DNA of 64,000 nucleotides from contig DATKVV010000068.1 in NCBI GenBank assembly GCA_035529895.1, forward strand, positions 62,001 to 126,000, read 5' to 3'. The notes beneath the pieces were generated by a model that made no database searches, was not told the DNA's origin, and saw only the letters and a list, made by a program, of their open reading frames with translations. The position numbers were made by a program, and so were the translations under genes. The stretch is from JAUWKC01 sp035529895 (lineage in GTDB: Bacteria > Planctomycetota > Phycisphaerae > Sedimentisphaerales > Anaerobacaceae). Shown in pieces: positions 42,649-51,785 of this stretch; within the stretch, counting starts at the first letter, position 1; each line of letters opens with the position of its first letter.

Positions 42649-45275
42649 TGAAAAAAACTGAGCCATTCAGAGAGCATATTGAGGATATGCGTATCCTCGA
42701 TGAGCTCAAGAATTCCTACCTTAACTATGCCATGAGCGTTATCGTCTCGCGTGCTCTGCCGGACGTACGAGACGGCCTGAAGCCGTCACAGAGACGAATC
42801 CTGGTGGCGATGAATGATTTGAATCTTGGGCCGCGAAGCAAGCACCGCAAATGTGCTAAAATTGCCGGTGACACAAGCGGCAACTACCATCCGCACGGTG
42901 AGCAGACGATTTATCCGACGCTGGTTCGCATGGCACAGGATTGGAGCATGCGGTATCCGCTGATAAACCCGCAGGGCAACTTCGGGAGTATCGACGGCGA
43001 CCCGCCGGCGGCGATGAGATATACCGAGGCAAGAATGGCCGCACCCGCAACGGAAATGCTGGAGGATATCAACTACGACACGGTGGATTTTGTGCCGAAC
43101 TACGATGAGACGCGGCAGGAGCCGACCGTGCTGCCTTCAAAGTTTCCGAATTTGCTGGTCAACGGCTCCACGGGCATTGCCGTCGGGATGGCGACCAGTA
43201 TCCCGCCGCACAATGTCGCGGAGGTCTGTGACGCTCTGCTGCTGGTGATCAATGACCCGAACTGCGGCTTCAGGGACATTATCGAGCGTCTGCCGGGCCC
43301 GGATTTTCCCACCGGCGGAATGATCTGCGGCAAGAAGGGCATTATAGACGCCTACACCACCGGCAGGGGCCATTTGGTGGTTCGCGGCAGGGCGGATATC
43401 GAAACGACCAAAAAGGGCAGGACAAGCATCGTGATAACGGAAATCCCTTATATGGTTGTCAAGACGGCGATTGTATCCAAAATCGCCGACTGCGTCCGCA
43501 ACGGCCAGATTGCTGAAATCGCCGACGTCAGGGACGAGTCGGACCGGCACGGCTTGCGCATAGTGGCGGACATAAGAAAGGAAGCCGAGCCGCAAGTCGC
43601 GCTCAACAAGCTGTATCGCTATACGCCTCTGCAGACAACGTTCGCCGTGGCGAACATCGCGCTGGTCAACAACAGACCTGAGACGCTGAACATCAAGCAG
43701 ATGCTCACCTGCTTTATAGAGCACCGCAAAACGGTGGTGCGCAGGCGAAGCAGATTCCTGCTGAAAAAATGCAGGAACCGGGCCCACATCCTCGAAGGTC
43801 TAATCCTTGCAGTCAGTGACATCGATGAAATAATCGAGCTTATCAAGAAGTCGCCTGATACGCCGACGGCGAAGTTGAACTTGATGCAGAAGCCGTTGCG
43901 TTTGGCCGAAGCCGCGACGTTAAGAGAAATCCTGCCTAAGGCTTTCATCGAGGAAAAGAGCAGGTCGGACCAATTCCTTACCGGGCCGCAGGCGGATGCT
44001 ATTTTGACTATGCAGCTCCAGCGATTGACGGGCCTGGAAATGAAGAAGCTTGCTCAGGAATACGCCGACCTGATGGAAGAAATAGAAGGCTATGAAGCGA
44101 TACTGGCCAATGAGGAGGTGCTGCTGGATATCATTCGCGAGGACATACACGAAATAAAGGAAAAGTACGGTGACAAAAGGCGTACGCAGATTACGGCCAA
44201 AGTGGAGCAGTTCGATATCGAGGACCTGATTGCGGAAGAGGAAGTTATCGTTACCATAAGCCACGACGGGTACGTCAAGCGTACGGCCATGGACACCTAT
44301 CGCAAGCAGGGCAGAGGCGGCAGGGGCATCGTCGGCTCGGATACGAAGGAGGGCGATTTCATAAAGCATCTGTTCACGGCCTCCACCCATGACTATCTGC
44401 TTATTTTCACCAACCGCGGCAGGTGCTACTGGCTCAAAGTCTACGACGTTCCAAGTATGTCGAGGCAGAGCAAAGGCAGAAATATCGCCAATCTGCTAAA
44501 GCTGGCCAACCAGACGATAGCATCGGTAATCAATGTGCGCAGGTTCGACGGCGAGACGGGCCTGGAAGGACAAGAGTTTCAGCTTGTTATGGCGACAAGG
44601 AACGGCCTTGTAAAAAAGACGAAGCTCGGCGCATACGGTAACCCGAGAGCGACGGGGGTCACCGCAATAAAGCTCGACCCCAATGATGATCTGATAGGCG
44701 TTGCGCAGACAACGGGTATTAACCATATTATTCTCGGCACGCGAGAAGGCATGGCAATACGATTCGATGAAAAGCAGGTCCGCTCGATGGGGCGAGTGTC
44801 ACGCGGCGTCAAAGGTATAAAACTGCGGCCCAAAGACAGCGTGGTGGCTATGGTGGTTGCCGAGGAAAATGCGTCGCTGCTTACGGTTTGTGAGAACGGT
44901 TACGGCAAGCGAACGAATCTCGACGATTACCGGGCGCAGAGCCGGGCCGGAATAGGGCTGATAAATATAAAAACAACGGAGCGAAACGGCAAGGTCGTGG
45001 CGATTGAGGCCGTTCAGGACCAGGACGAGCTGATGATGATAACCGCCAACGGCATCATCATTCGCACGGGCCTCGAACAAATCCGCTCGATTGGCCGCAA
45101 CACGCAGGGCGTTCGCTTAATTAAGCTCGGCGAAGGGGACAAGCTTGTTGCCGCCGAGAAAATAGCTTCCGAGGTCATAGACGATTCCGCCGACCAATCG
45201 GATGACAGCGTGCCGGATGAACCTGAAGCCGAATCTGGAGAGGAAAACGTCGAAGACGCACCCGAAACCACATAG
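42648..45275 (+). CDS. gyrA: DNA gyrase subunit A
   Basis: An 875-residue type IIA topoisomerase subunit. The catalytic tyrosine is Y125 in A-A-M-R-Y-T-E-A. The breakage-reunion domain covers ~1-500 and the C-terminal beta-pinwheel ~510-840. The GyrA-box-like Q-G-R-G-G-R-G supports gyrase over topoisomerase IV. The tail is acidic. In the quinolone region the usual G-D-S-A-V-Y-D is G-E-Q-T-I-Y-P, so the positions equivalent to E. coli S83 and D87 are Q86 and P90. It cuts and reseals both strands to introduce negative supercoils, with GyrB from elsewhere. Start ATG follows the palindrome described separately. Confidence 0.96.
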   Translation: MKKTEPFREHIEDMRILDELKNSYLNYAMSVIVSRALPDVRDGLKPSQRRILVAMNDLNLGPRSKHRKCAKIAGDTSGNYHPHGEQTIYPTLVRMAQDWSMRYPLINPQGNFGSIDGDPPAAMRYTEARMAAPATEMLEDINYDTVDFVPNYDETRQEPTVLPSKFPNLLVNGSTGIAVGMATSIPPHNVAEVCDALLLVINDPNCGFRDIIERLPGPDFPTGGMICGKKGIIDAYTTGRGHLVVRGRADIETTKKGRTSIVITEIPYMVVKTAIVSKIADCVRNGQIAEIADVRDESDRHGLRIVADIRKEAEPQVALNKLYRYTPLQTTFAVANIALVNNRPETLNIKQMLTCFIEHRKTVVRRRSRFLLKKCRNRAHILEGLILAVSDIDEIIELIKKSPDTPTAKLNLMQKPLRLAEAATLREILPKAFIEEKSRSDQFLTGPQADAILTMQLQRLTGLEMKKLAQEYADLMEEIEGYEAILANEEVLLDIIREDIHEIKEKYGDKRRTQITAKVEQFDIEDLIAEEEVIVTISHDGYVKRTAMDTYRKQGRGGRGIVGSDTKEGDFIKHLFTASTHDYLLIFTNRGRCYWLKVYDVPSMSRQSKGRNIANLLKLANQTIASVINVRRFDGETGLEGQEFQLVMATRNGLVKKTKLGAYGNPRATGVTAIKLDPNDDLIGVAQTTGINHIILGTREGMAIRFDEKQVRSMGRVSRGVKGIKLRPKDSVVAMVVAEENASLLTVCENGYGKRTNLDDYRAQSRAGIGLINIKTTERNGKVVAIEAVQDQDELMMITANGIIIRTGLEQIRSIGRNTQGVRLIKLGEGDKLVAAEKIASEVIDDSADQSDDSVPDEPEAESGEENVEDAPETT

Positions 45276-45312
45276 TACAGGACTTGTCCCGACAAATAAG
45301 GGTCTGCTGCAG

Positions 45313-45335
45313 CCGGATGAGCCAATCGGTTTTTT
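45313..45335 (+). terminator. Weak terminator after gyrA
   Basis: An imperfect stem (CC-GAT with bulge against ATC-GG) followed by six T, in the 74-bp gap between the convergent gyrA and CBS genes. Confidence 0.35.
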
Positions 45336-45349
45336 CTTTGCGCCCGGAA

Positions 45350-46654
45350 TTACAGATGACAGAGATGCTGTGTCTGCCGTTTGTCCTGTGCGGTAGCGGC
45401 CAGGTCGTTGTGTCGATAGTCGGACTGTAAGCTTTGCGAGCCGGGGATTGCTTTGACTTTCACGTACGTGTCCGGATCGGACTTTAGTTTCAGCAGTGCT
45501 TCGAGGATGTCGTTTGCCGTTATCAGGCCCTGAACCCGGCCTTTTTTGTTGGTTACAGGCAGACAGCGGATGCCTGATCTGCACATATTTCCCATAATGG
45601 CCGCCAACGATGTCTCTGCCTTCACGGTAAGAACGGGCCGGCTCATTATCCATTTGATTTTGATTTGAAGCGTCGCATCGTCGAGAGGTTGACGCCATTT
45701 GGCGAATTTGGGGCGCAGGTACGGGCTGACCGCCCCTGCCAGGTCGGATTTTGATACGATACCTTCGAGCACTCTGTCGCGCCCTATCATTATGTAACCG
45801 GCGTCTCGCTGCTTCATTTTCTCAAGAGCGAGCCCCACGCTGTCTTCCGAACTGCACCAGAGAATATCTTGTTTCATTATATCTTTTGCACAGAGCCGTA
45901 GGATTGTGCCGTTCTTGCTCTCGGGACGGCCTTCTGCGGCGGCCGGCGATGTGGTTTCACCGGCCACGGCAGCATCGGACCGCGTAATTGTTGTGATGGT
46001 TTCAGAAACCAATTGTCTGCTGCGTCTGCGCGTTCTTGAAGTTTCTTCCGCAGCCTCGGCGGTGACCGGGCCGGCAATTTCCGTTTTTTGCGCGGCAGTT
46101 GTGACTTCGGCTCTTGCCTCTGTTTTGGCGGTCGTTTGCGGCGGAGCTTTGGCTTCCGCCTCGGCCGCTGGACTCATCCTTCTTTGCATCTGAGGATTCT
46201 GGCTGATTTCTGCGCACTTGTGTTCAATGTTCGGTATCGCTTCGAGTCCAGGACGTCCTTGCCGGTTGGCTTGGGCCCTTGCTTTCTTTTCGGCTCTGGC
46301 CCTCGCTTTGGCTTGCGCCCTTGCGAGCTTTTGAGCTTTTGCTCTCGCTTTGGCTTCGGCCTTGGCGCCTTTCTTTCCTATGCACGAAGGGTCCAACGGC
46401 CAATGCTGCTTTCCGCAAGTCTTGCATGTGGGCGTGAATTTCTTCGGATATGGGCTTGTACCCGCGATAGTTGCTGAAGAGGATTGCGGTTTTGAATCAT
46501 CCGGTATTTCTCGAACGGGACAAAGGCGGAAAGGCCAGTGCCTCGTTCGGCATTTGTTGCATATCGGCTTGGCACTCTCGGCGGATACGGCTTCCAGTGT
46601 TCCTCCTGAGGGCACTGCCGGCTGCAATTTCAGCTCGTGTGGGGACGTTTCCAT
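45350..46654 (-). CDS. CBS-pair protein with two N-terminal zinc-knuckle-like motifs and a basic Ala-rich linker
   Basis: A 434-residue protein. The N-terminus has two repeats of an unusual motif: C32-x2-C35-x3-H39-W-P-x3-C45 and C77-x2-C80-x3-H84-W-P-x4-C91, which look like zinc knuckles. Residues ~93-245 are low-complexity, rich in Ala, Lys, Arg, Glu (K-A-E-A-K-A-R-A-K-A), probably helical or disordered. The last ~170 residues carry a CBS pair (D-I-M-K-Q-D-I-L-W and W-I-M-S-R-P-V-L-T-V, each with a G-I/L-V/I-T/S-x-x-D-L/I ending), usually sensing adenosine nucleotides. No enzymatic domain. I do not recognise this architecture. No strong Shine-Dalgarno. Convergent with gyrA. Confidence 0.82.
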   Translation of the reverse strand: METSPHELKLQPAVPSGGTLEAVSAESAKPICNKCRTRHWPFRLCPVREIPDDSKPQSSSATIAGTSPYPKKFTPTCKTCGKQHWPLDPSCIGKKGAKAEAKARAKAQKLARAQAKARARAEKKARAQANRQGRPGLEAIPNIEHKCAEISQNPQMQRRMSPAAEAEAKAPPQTTAKTEARAEVTTAAQKTEIAGPVTAEAAEETSRTRRRSRQLVSETITTITRSDAAVAGETTSPAAAEGRPESKNGTILRLCAKDIMKQDILWCSSEDSVGLALEKMKQRDAGYIMIGRDRVLEGIVSKSDLAGAVSPYLRPKFAKWRQPLDDATLQIKIKWIMSRPVLTVKAETSLAAIMGNMCRSGIRCLPVTNKKGRVQGLITANDILEALLKLKSDPDTYVKVKAIPGSQSLQSDYRHNDLAATAQDKRQTQHLCHL

Positions 46655-46838
46655 TTATCAGACCACATTTTTGCTTGAGTGTTATCCAGGACCTTAACTC
46701 AGCAACACAAAGCTCAGTAACATTCATTATAAAGTACGCACGTAAATACGTCCTTATTTTCGAGAGATTCTTCTGATGCTTTAGGCCTTTCTTTTAGGCC
46801 GGGTTATTTTTGAGCCGTCCTGTGGTTCGAAATCGCGT

Positions 46839-46868
46839 TTGACAGGCCGCCGTCGGGCGTGTTATGTT
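46839..46868 (+). promoter_or_regulatory. Promoter of holA
   Basis: A perfect TTGACA (46839-46844), an 18-nt spacer and TATGTT (46863-46868). Transcription would begin near 46875, two or three nucleotides before the ATG at 46878. Confidence 0.6.
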
Positions 46869-46877
46869 ACCGGTCCG

Positions 46878-47873
46878 ATGGATAAAGCCAGGGCCGACAA
46901 AAAGTGGGCGCCGATTTACGTAATCGCCGGCAAGGACGATGCCCTTGTCAACGCCGAGTGCGATAAGCTTCTTGGCCGGCTGTTGGAGCCGGAGCAGAGG
47001 GCGACCGGCCTTTTTAACGTCGAGCCCAAAGAAGTTGAGCTCGTGGATATCTTCGACGAACTGCGGACACTGCCTTTTCTGGCGGATAAGAGGGTCGTTC
47101 TCGTAAGAGGCGCTGATAAATTTATCTCCGAAAACCGCGAGCCTCTCGAAGACTACTTCGATAAGCCGTCTCCAACCGGCATACTTATATTGACCGCAAG
47201 TAGCTGGGAGGGCCGCACCAAACTGGCCAAAAAATTGACCAAAGTCGGCAAATTGATTAGCATTACTCAGCCTAAGCCGTGGCAATTGCCGGAGCGTCTG
47301 GTCAGGTATGCGCGGGACGCGCACGATAAAAACCTTACTAAAGAGGCGGCAGAGCTGCTGATTGAGCTGACCGGCGACGAATTGGGCCGCTTGTACGGCG
47401 AAATCGACAAGCTTGCTGTCTTTGCGAACGAGCAGAAGACAATAACAGCAAGTCACGTGGAGTCCTTAATCGGGCACAATCGCTTCTTTAACGCTTTCGC
47501 GGTAATTGATGCGGTTGCTGCGGGCAGCGTCGCGCAGGCGGTGGACCGACTCAGGACCATGTTCGCGGAAGACAAATCGACCGAGTACACCGTCGTCGGC
47601 GCGTTTGCTTATCATTTCCGCAGGATGTTTAACGCCAAGTTATTGCTTCAGGAGGGCCGTCACTCTACCGATGAGATTGCGAACCGTCTCAGAATATATG
47701 GCGACAGGGACAGGTTTTTCTCGCAACTGCGGCGGATGCCTTTGAAAAAAATCGGCGATGTCCTGCAGCAGTTAGCCGATATTGATTACGCGATAAAAAC
47801 CGGCCGGACGAAGGCACAGGTGGCGATTGAGCAATTAGTGTTGAAACTGGCTGCGTCATCTGCTGGGAGATGA
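46878..47873 (+). CDS. holA: DNA polymerase III subunit delta
   Basis: About 331 residues with the HolA layout: P-I-Y-V-I-A-G-K-D-D at the start (AAA+-like first domain), L-R-T-L-P-F-L-A-D-K-R-V-V-L-V-R near 65, G-I-L-I-L-T-A, then helical domains with L-G-R-L-Y-G-E-I-D-K-L and the C-terminal clamp-loader collar ending A-I-E-Q-L-V-L-K-L-A. The delta subunit opens the beta clamp in the clamp loader. ATG at 46878 is chosen: the upstream in-frame TTG lies inside the -35 box. No Shine-Dalgarno precedes the ATG, fitting leaderless translation. Confidence 0.92.
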   Translation: MDKARADKKWAPIYVIAGKDDALVNAECDKLLGRLLEPEQRATGLFNVEPKEVELVDIFDELRTLPFLADKRVVLVRGADKFISENREPLEDYFDKPSPTGILILTASSWEGRTKLAKKLTKVGKLISITQPKPWQLPERLVRYARDAHDKNLTKEAAELLIELTGDELGRLYGEIDKLAVFANEQKTITASHVESLIGHNRFFNAFAVIDAVAAGSVAQAVDRLRTMFAEDKSTEYTVVGAFAYHFRRMFNAKLLLQEGRHSTDEIANRLRIYGDRDRFFSQLRRMPLKKIGDVLQQLADIDYAIKTGRTKAQVAIEQLVLKLAASSAGR

Positions 47874-47963
47874 TGGGTTGAAGGTTTTGGGTTCGGCGTT
47901 AGTGTAGTGAGGATAAGCTTTCTCATGTTAGAAAGGGATTGGGGGCTGTAGGGTGCAGGCGAT

Positions 47964-49016
47964 ATGACTAATCGCACGAGGGGCAGGCTGTGGGAGCTGA
48001 GTTGGCAGGACTTCCGGGACCGTTCGGTCGTGAGTCTGCTGGCGTCGAATCTTATTATTATCGCATTGGCACTGTACGAAAGATGGGACTTGTACGTATT
48101 GATGTGGCTGTACTGGACTCAGAGCATTATCATTGGGGTGTTCTGGTTTCTGAGGATTTTGACCCACAGCAGCCTGTACGGGAGGAATTTGCTGAACCGG
48201 GACGGCAGCGCGGAGAGCCTGCACGTGCTTGCCCGTGTGGGTGCGGGTGTTTTTTTTCTTTTTCATTACGGTTTTTTTCACTTCGTGTATGCCGAATTTC
48301 TTCTCTCGAAGGGGTTTTTCCGGGGGCAAGGTCAGGCTTGGCCGGCAGGACCCGTTTTTATCTCTGCGTGCATCTTCGTCGCGAACCAGGCGGTATCCTT
48401 CATTACCGGTTTGCGGCAGGTCGAACAGAGACCCGCCATGCTCACCAAAGTCATGTCATTTCCTTACGTGCGTATTATTCCAATGCACTTTACCATCATT
48501 ATTGGCGGCATGCTTCATCAGCAGAGAATCAGCGGCGCATGGGTGTTGCTGCTTTTTCTGGTACTTAAGACGGCTGCGGACTTAAACGGGCAGGCGAAGC
48601 TTAAGAAAGGGTTCGGTGAGAGGGAGCTGACAGAGGCCATTTACAGGCCGCGGCCAAGAGTAAGAGAAACCGCGGGCGGCAAGGAGCTGGTGCTCAGTGA
48701 CGGCCGGGTCGTAGGTATGAGCGAGTGTCCTGAGCTTGTATCAAAGATAGAAGAGGTACTGAAGCTTCCCGTGGACGTGCAGGATGAGCTGTGCCGGAAG
48801 ATATTGGCGAAAGAGAAGCCAGCGCCGCAGCCGGTGAAAGTAAGCTGCCGATGCGATGGAACCGGTCTGATTGAAGGTGAAGAGGCCGTCAGGTACGCAG
48901 AACACCATTTGAGATTCATATGGAACGCCGAGGACGGCTCGATGCTGTTTGTTTGTCCCCGGACCGGGAAGCGATGGATAAAGTCCGGCGATACACTGAA
49001 GGCGAAAGAATCGTAA
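47964..49016 (+). CDS. DUF6498-like membrane protein
   Basis: A 350-residue protein with about six transmembrane segments in residues ~20-210 (for example V-V-S-L-L-A-S-N-L-I-I-I-A-L-A and L-Y-V-L-M-W-L-Y-W-T-Q-S-I-I-I-G), matching DUF6498, with the typical aromatic W-x-x-Q-S motif. The C-terminal ~130 residues are soluble and include V-S-C-R-C-D-G-T-G and F-V-C-P-R-T-G-K, possibly a small metal-binding unit. Function unknown. It lies between holA and a decayed second copy of the holA 3' end, so it may have arrived by recombination. Confidence 0.8.
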   Translation: MTNRTRGRLWELSWQDFRDRSVVSLLASNLIIIALALYERWDLYVLMWLYWTQSIIIGVFWFLRILTHSSLYGRNLLNRDGSAESLHVLARVGAGVFFLFHYGFFHFVYAEFLLSKGFFRGQGQAWPAGPVFISACIFVANQAVSFITGLRQVEQRPAMLTKVMSFPYVRIIPMHFTIIIGGMLHQQRISGAWVLLLFLVLKTAADLNGQAKLKKGFGERELTEAIYRPRPRVRETAGGKELVLSDGRVVGMSECPELVSKIEEVLKLPVDVQDELCRKILAKEKPAPQPVKVSCRCDGTGLIEGEEAVRYAEHHLRFIWNAEDGSMLFVCPRTGKRWIKSGDTLKAKES

Positions 49017-49060
49017 GAGTTCTAACGTTGCGCAAATTACCGAGTGTATAGGGTCCAACA

Positions 49061-49138
49061 AAAACCGGGCGGACAAGAGGGTAGGTCACCATCGAACAAC
49101 TGGTTCTGGAACTCGCTGCATCGCGGAGCGAAAGCTAA
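49061..49138 (+). pseudogene. Remnant of a second, diverged holA 3' end
   Basis: Conceptual translation K-T-G-R-T-R-G-stop-V-T-I-E-Q-L-V-L-E-L-A-A-S-R-S-E-S-stop lines up with the holA C-terminus K-T-G-R-T-K-A-Q-V-A-I-E-Q-L-V-L-K-L-A-A-S. CAG has become TAG at 49082-49084. Over the first 63 nt about two-thirds of bases agree, and most differences fall at third codon positions, so the copy diverged under selection before decaying. Confidence 0.75.
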
Positions 49139-49147
49139 CTTGGCCAA

Positions 49148-50110
49148 TCAGAACATCTGCAGTTGCTCAGAGTCTTTCTGAATCTCTTCTTTTTCGAGTT
49201 CTGCGAGCCATTTGTCTGATTGGGTTTTGATGTAGCCTAAGAAGGCGGCGGTGGGGTCGTGGTTTTTGAAGGCGGCGCGGGCTTTGGGTTTGTTCATGGT
49301 GGCGTAGCAGTAGACGCAGCCGTGGGGGCAGGTGTCGTAGGCGCCGATGTCGGAGCTTTCGGTGCAGCCGCACTCTTTTCTTGTGGGCTTGTCGCAGTAA
49401 GTGAAGCCATCGGGTGAGAAAAGCTGGTCGATAGTCCGGCCGTCAATGCAATGGGCTTTTTTAATTTTGTCGCCGACCAGATAATCGCCGCAGCAGGAGC
49501 ACATCCGGATGCCGTGACCGGCCGCTATATCCGCCAGTTCGTTTGCCAGTTCAATCTTAAAGTTGTTGTCGGGGTCATAGATTTTGAGATTGTGCGCCTT
49601 TTCAAATTCGGTGAAGTTTCGGATGACCTTGCCGTAATTGACCACGAAGCTGAAATAGCAGCGCTCGACGTATCCTTCAAGCTCGGCGGCAATCTCCCGA
49701 AACGCTCTCAGCCAAAAGTCGCAGTCGGTGACAGTTGAGATGATGATCGGGTCGAATCTCCAGTTTATGTCCTTGGGTGAATAGATTTTGCTCAGTTGCC
49801 TGAGTGTTTCGATGGCGTCCCGTTTATGCACATTGCTTTCAAAGATGGCTGGCAGGCCGGTGACGGTATAGTTGAAATAGAACTTGTAGCCGAGCCTATC
49901 GAGGATTTTGAGATTTTCGAAAAAGGGCGTGAAGTCTTTGGACCAGAAGACAAAGCATACAACATCCTGGGGCCTCAGAGAAACGACGTATCGTTTGCCG
50001 CCGAACGGATTGACCACGCCGGCGAAGCCTTCCGTGATTCGGCCCATAAACCAGTCGCCATAGAAGGCGGGGACATCGGTTCTGCGAGATACTGAAATAA
50101 TTCTTTTCAT
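49148..50110 (-). CDS. DUF1848 family protein
   Basis: A 320-residue protein starting M-K-R-I-I-S-V-S-R-R-T-D-V-P-A-F-Y, the DUF1848 hallmark. It continues with F-W-S-K-D-F and F-N-Y-T-V-T-G, and has C-terminal cysteine clusters M-C-S-C-C-G-D-Y and E-C-G-C-T with T-C-P-H-G-C-V-Y-C-Y-A, which probably bind a 4Fe-4S centre in a radical-SAM-like barrel. Function unknown. ATG at 50110 is preferred over an upstream extension of ~60 codons that lacks the family start. Confidence 0.88.
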   Translation of the reverse strand: MKRIISVSRRTDVPAFYGDWFMGRITEGFAGVVNPFGGKRYVVSLRPQDVVCFVFWSKDFTPFFENLKILDRLGYKFYFNYTVTGLPAIFESNVHKRDAIETLRQLSKIYSPKDINWRFDPIIISTVTDCDFWLRAFREIAAELEGYVERCYFSFVVNYGKVIRNFTEFEKAHNLKIYDPDNNFKIELANELADIAAGHGIRMCSCCGDYLVGDKIKKAHCIDGRTIDQLFSPDGFTYCDKPTRKECGCTESSDIGAYDTCPHGCVYCYATMNKPKARAAFKNHDPTAAFLGYIKTQSDKWLAELEKEEIQKDSEQLQMF

Positions 50111-50324
50111 ACCTGACCGGCCGACAAAATTCCTCTTATCCCGAACGCGGCAAATGCAAGCGTGTGCGGTTGCAGCGTACATTTTTTGTCGGATATTGGC
50201 AAATAAAAAGTCAAACCTTATCAGCAGGCGGGCGAAGTTGTCGAAAATTCTCTGGACAAATGCGGGAAGTCGCGATAAGATCCTCCAAAACGGCACGTCG
50301 TTACAGTATGATAGTGGAGCGGCA

Positions 50325-51785
50325 ATGTATCAGGAGCATCCTGTGGGAAAGCAACGATTACGAATCGGTGAGGGATTGAGAGTCGGGTGCATTCTGCTGC
50401 TGTTACTTCTGACTGGCCCGGCGAAGTTGGTGCGCGGCGAGGATGAGACCGCTACTAAAGAGGATTCGATGGGCGAGCTAAAGATTGAGGGCAAACACAT
50501 CGAGCAGCTTGTCTTTGAAGACGGGGGCGGTTTCGAAAGATTTAGCGAGCCTGGAGAGAGCATAAGGCTGCCCACGGGTAAGTATATATTGCATGAAATT
50601 CACCTTGAAGGCGGCTATGTTTGCTATAGGCACCAAATACCCAACCTTGAGCGGTTGACAGTTGGTCCGGACGACTCGCCGGTGCTGAAGGTCGGTGCAC
50701 CACTGAAGCATAAGGTCGAGGTTAAGCGGCAGGGAAGGCTCCTGGTGTTGAGTTACGAGCTTCTCGGGACAGGCGGAGAAAAATATGCGCGGCAAAGTCG
50801 GGATAATCCGCCGACATTTGCCCTATACAAGGGCCAGGAAAAAATTGGGGACGGCTGCTTCGAGTATGGCTGAGGCGGGGTCTGCTCGTACTCGTGGCGA
50901 GTACCCTTGACGACGGCTGGTCAATTAAAGGTAGTTGCCTCTCAGGATATCGGTGAGCTGGGTGAGAAAGAAAGCAGTGCCGTTACCTACGAGTGGAAAT
51001 GGTACTACCATGTACCCGGGCTTTTGCTTTGGGCGATACTGATTCTCGTGCTGGTACTGATTAAGGCTAACCGAAGTCCCCGCGCATGGCTTATTCTCAT
51101 CCCTCTGCTGATAGTTAACCTCTTGTGGTCAGTGCTCAGGCAGCTTTTGCATGTTCCCTCCGCGCAGGGGGAAATGTTCGGTATGGTCGTAAATTCGCTG
51201 GCAGCGGCCGTGGCAGTGCTGTGGCTGGTCGGTGACAAGATAGGCAATCGGAGCCGGCTTGTTACATTTCTTTTGGCTTTGGTAATTATGGCCGGCGTCG
51301 GCGTTGCCGGGACTGTCTCTTATGGCATGGCCGACTTCTCGGAGCAAACATTGTCCGTCCTGATGTTACTGGGCGTGTTGGTGCTCAGTACGCTGCTCGG
51401 TTTTGTGCTGAGCGGCTGGCGCTGCCGAAAGCGCTACAGCAGTGTGGTTTTCATGTTGTGGCTGGCGGTTTGGGTAATAGCTGCAGCAATGGCAAGTATG
51501 CTGGTTCTTTACACGCTGGTGTTTATCATACAGGGCGTGTCCATTTCGACCTTTAAGGTCTTGATGGTAGCTTGCATAGTGGGCCTGATATTCGGGCTTT
51601 GCATTTACATTATTAACCTGCCGTATATGATTCTGGGGCTGCGCAGCGCCTTTTTCCGCGAGCGGTTCTATGCGTGCCTGCGATTAAAATCGATGGCTGG
51701 AGCGCCCGGCCCGGCGGCGGAGAGCGGACAGTTTGCCGAACAAGAGCCCACGCTGGAAGCATCAAAAAACGGTGATTCTGACTGA
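50325..51785 (+). CDS. Candidate selenoprotein: exported beta-domain plus seven-helix membrane protein with in-frame UGA
   Basis: 486 residues if UGA at 50871-50873 is read as selenocysteine (residue 183). Signal-like helix (~20-38), a beta-rich exported domain (~45-235), then about seven transmembrane helices. Around the UGA the sequence reads G-C-F-E-Y-G-U-G-G-V-C-S-Y-S-W-R-V-P, giving U-x3-C. The frame is identical on both sides; the next start-like codon (TTG 50907) has no ribosome site and would cut the domain inside a strand. A hairpin follows at SECIS distance (see 50888-50904). If the UGA is a true stop, the products are a 182-residue exported protein and an orphan membrane fragment. 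I do not recognise the family. ATG 50325 chosen because it starts the signal; an earlier frame is intergenic. Confidence 0.7.
50888..50904 (+). promoter_or_regulatory. Bacterial SECIS-like hairpin 1
   Basis: GTACTCG-TGG-CGAGTAC: a perfect 7-bp stem with a 3-nt loop. The loop starts exactly 21 nt after the UGA ending at 50873, and its second base is G. Known bacterial SECIS elements sit just after the UGA with a conserved loop G. Compare 53136-53154. Confidence 0.6.

Noticed and set aside
46839..46877. TTG start of holA at 46839
   Set aside because: It coincides with the -35 box of a good promoter; the next ATG matches the family start.
50154..50324. 57-codon upstream extension of the first UGA-containing gene
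   Set aside because: Would put an unrelated stretch before the signal peptide; region is a divergent intergenic with no ribosome site.
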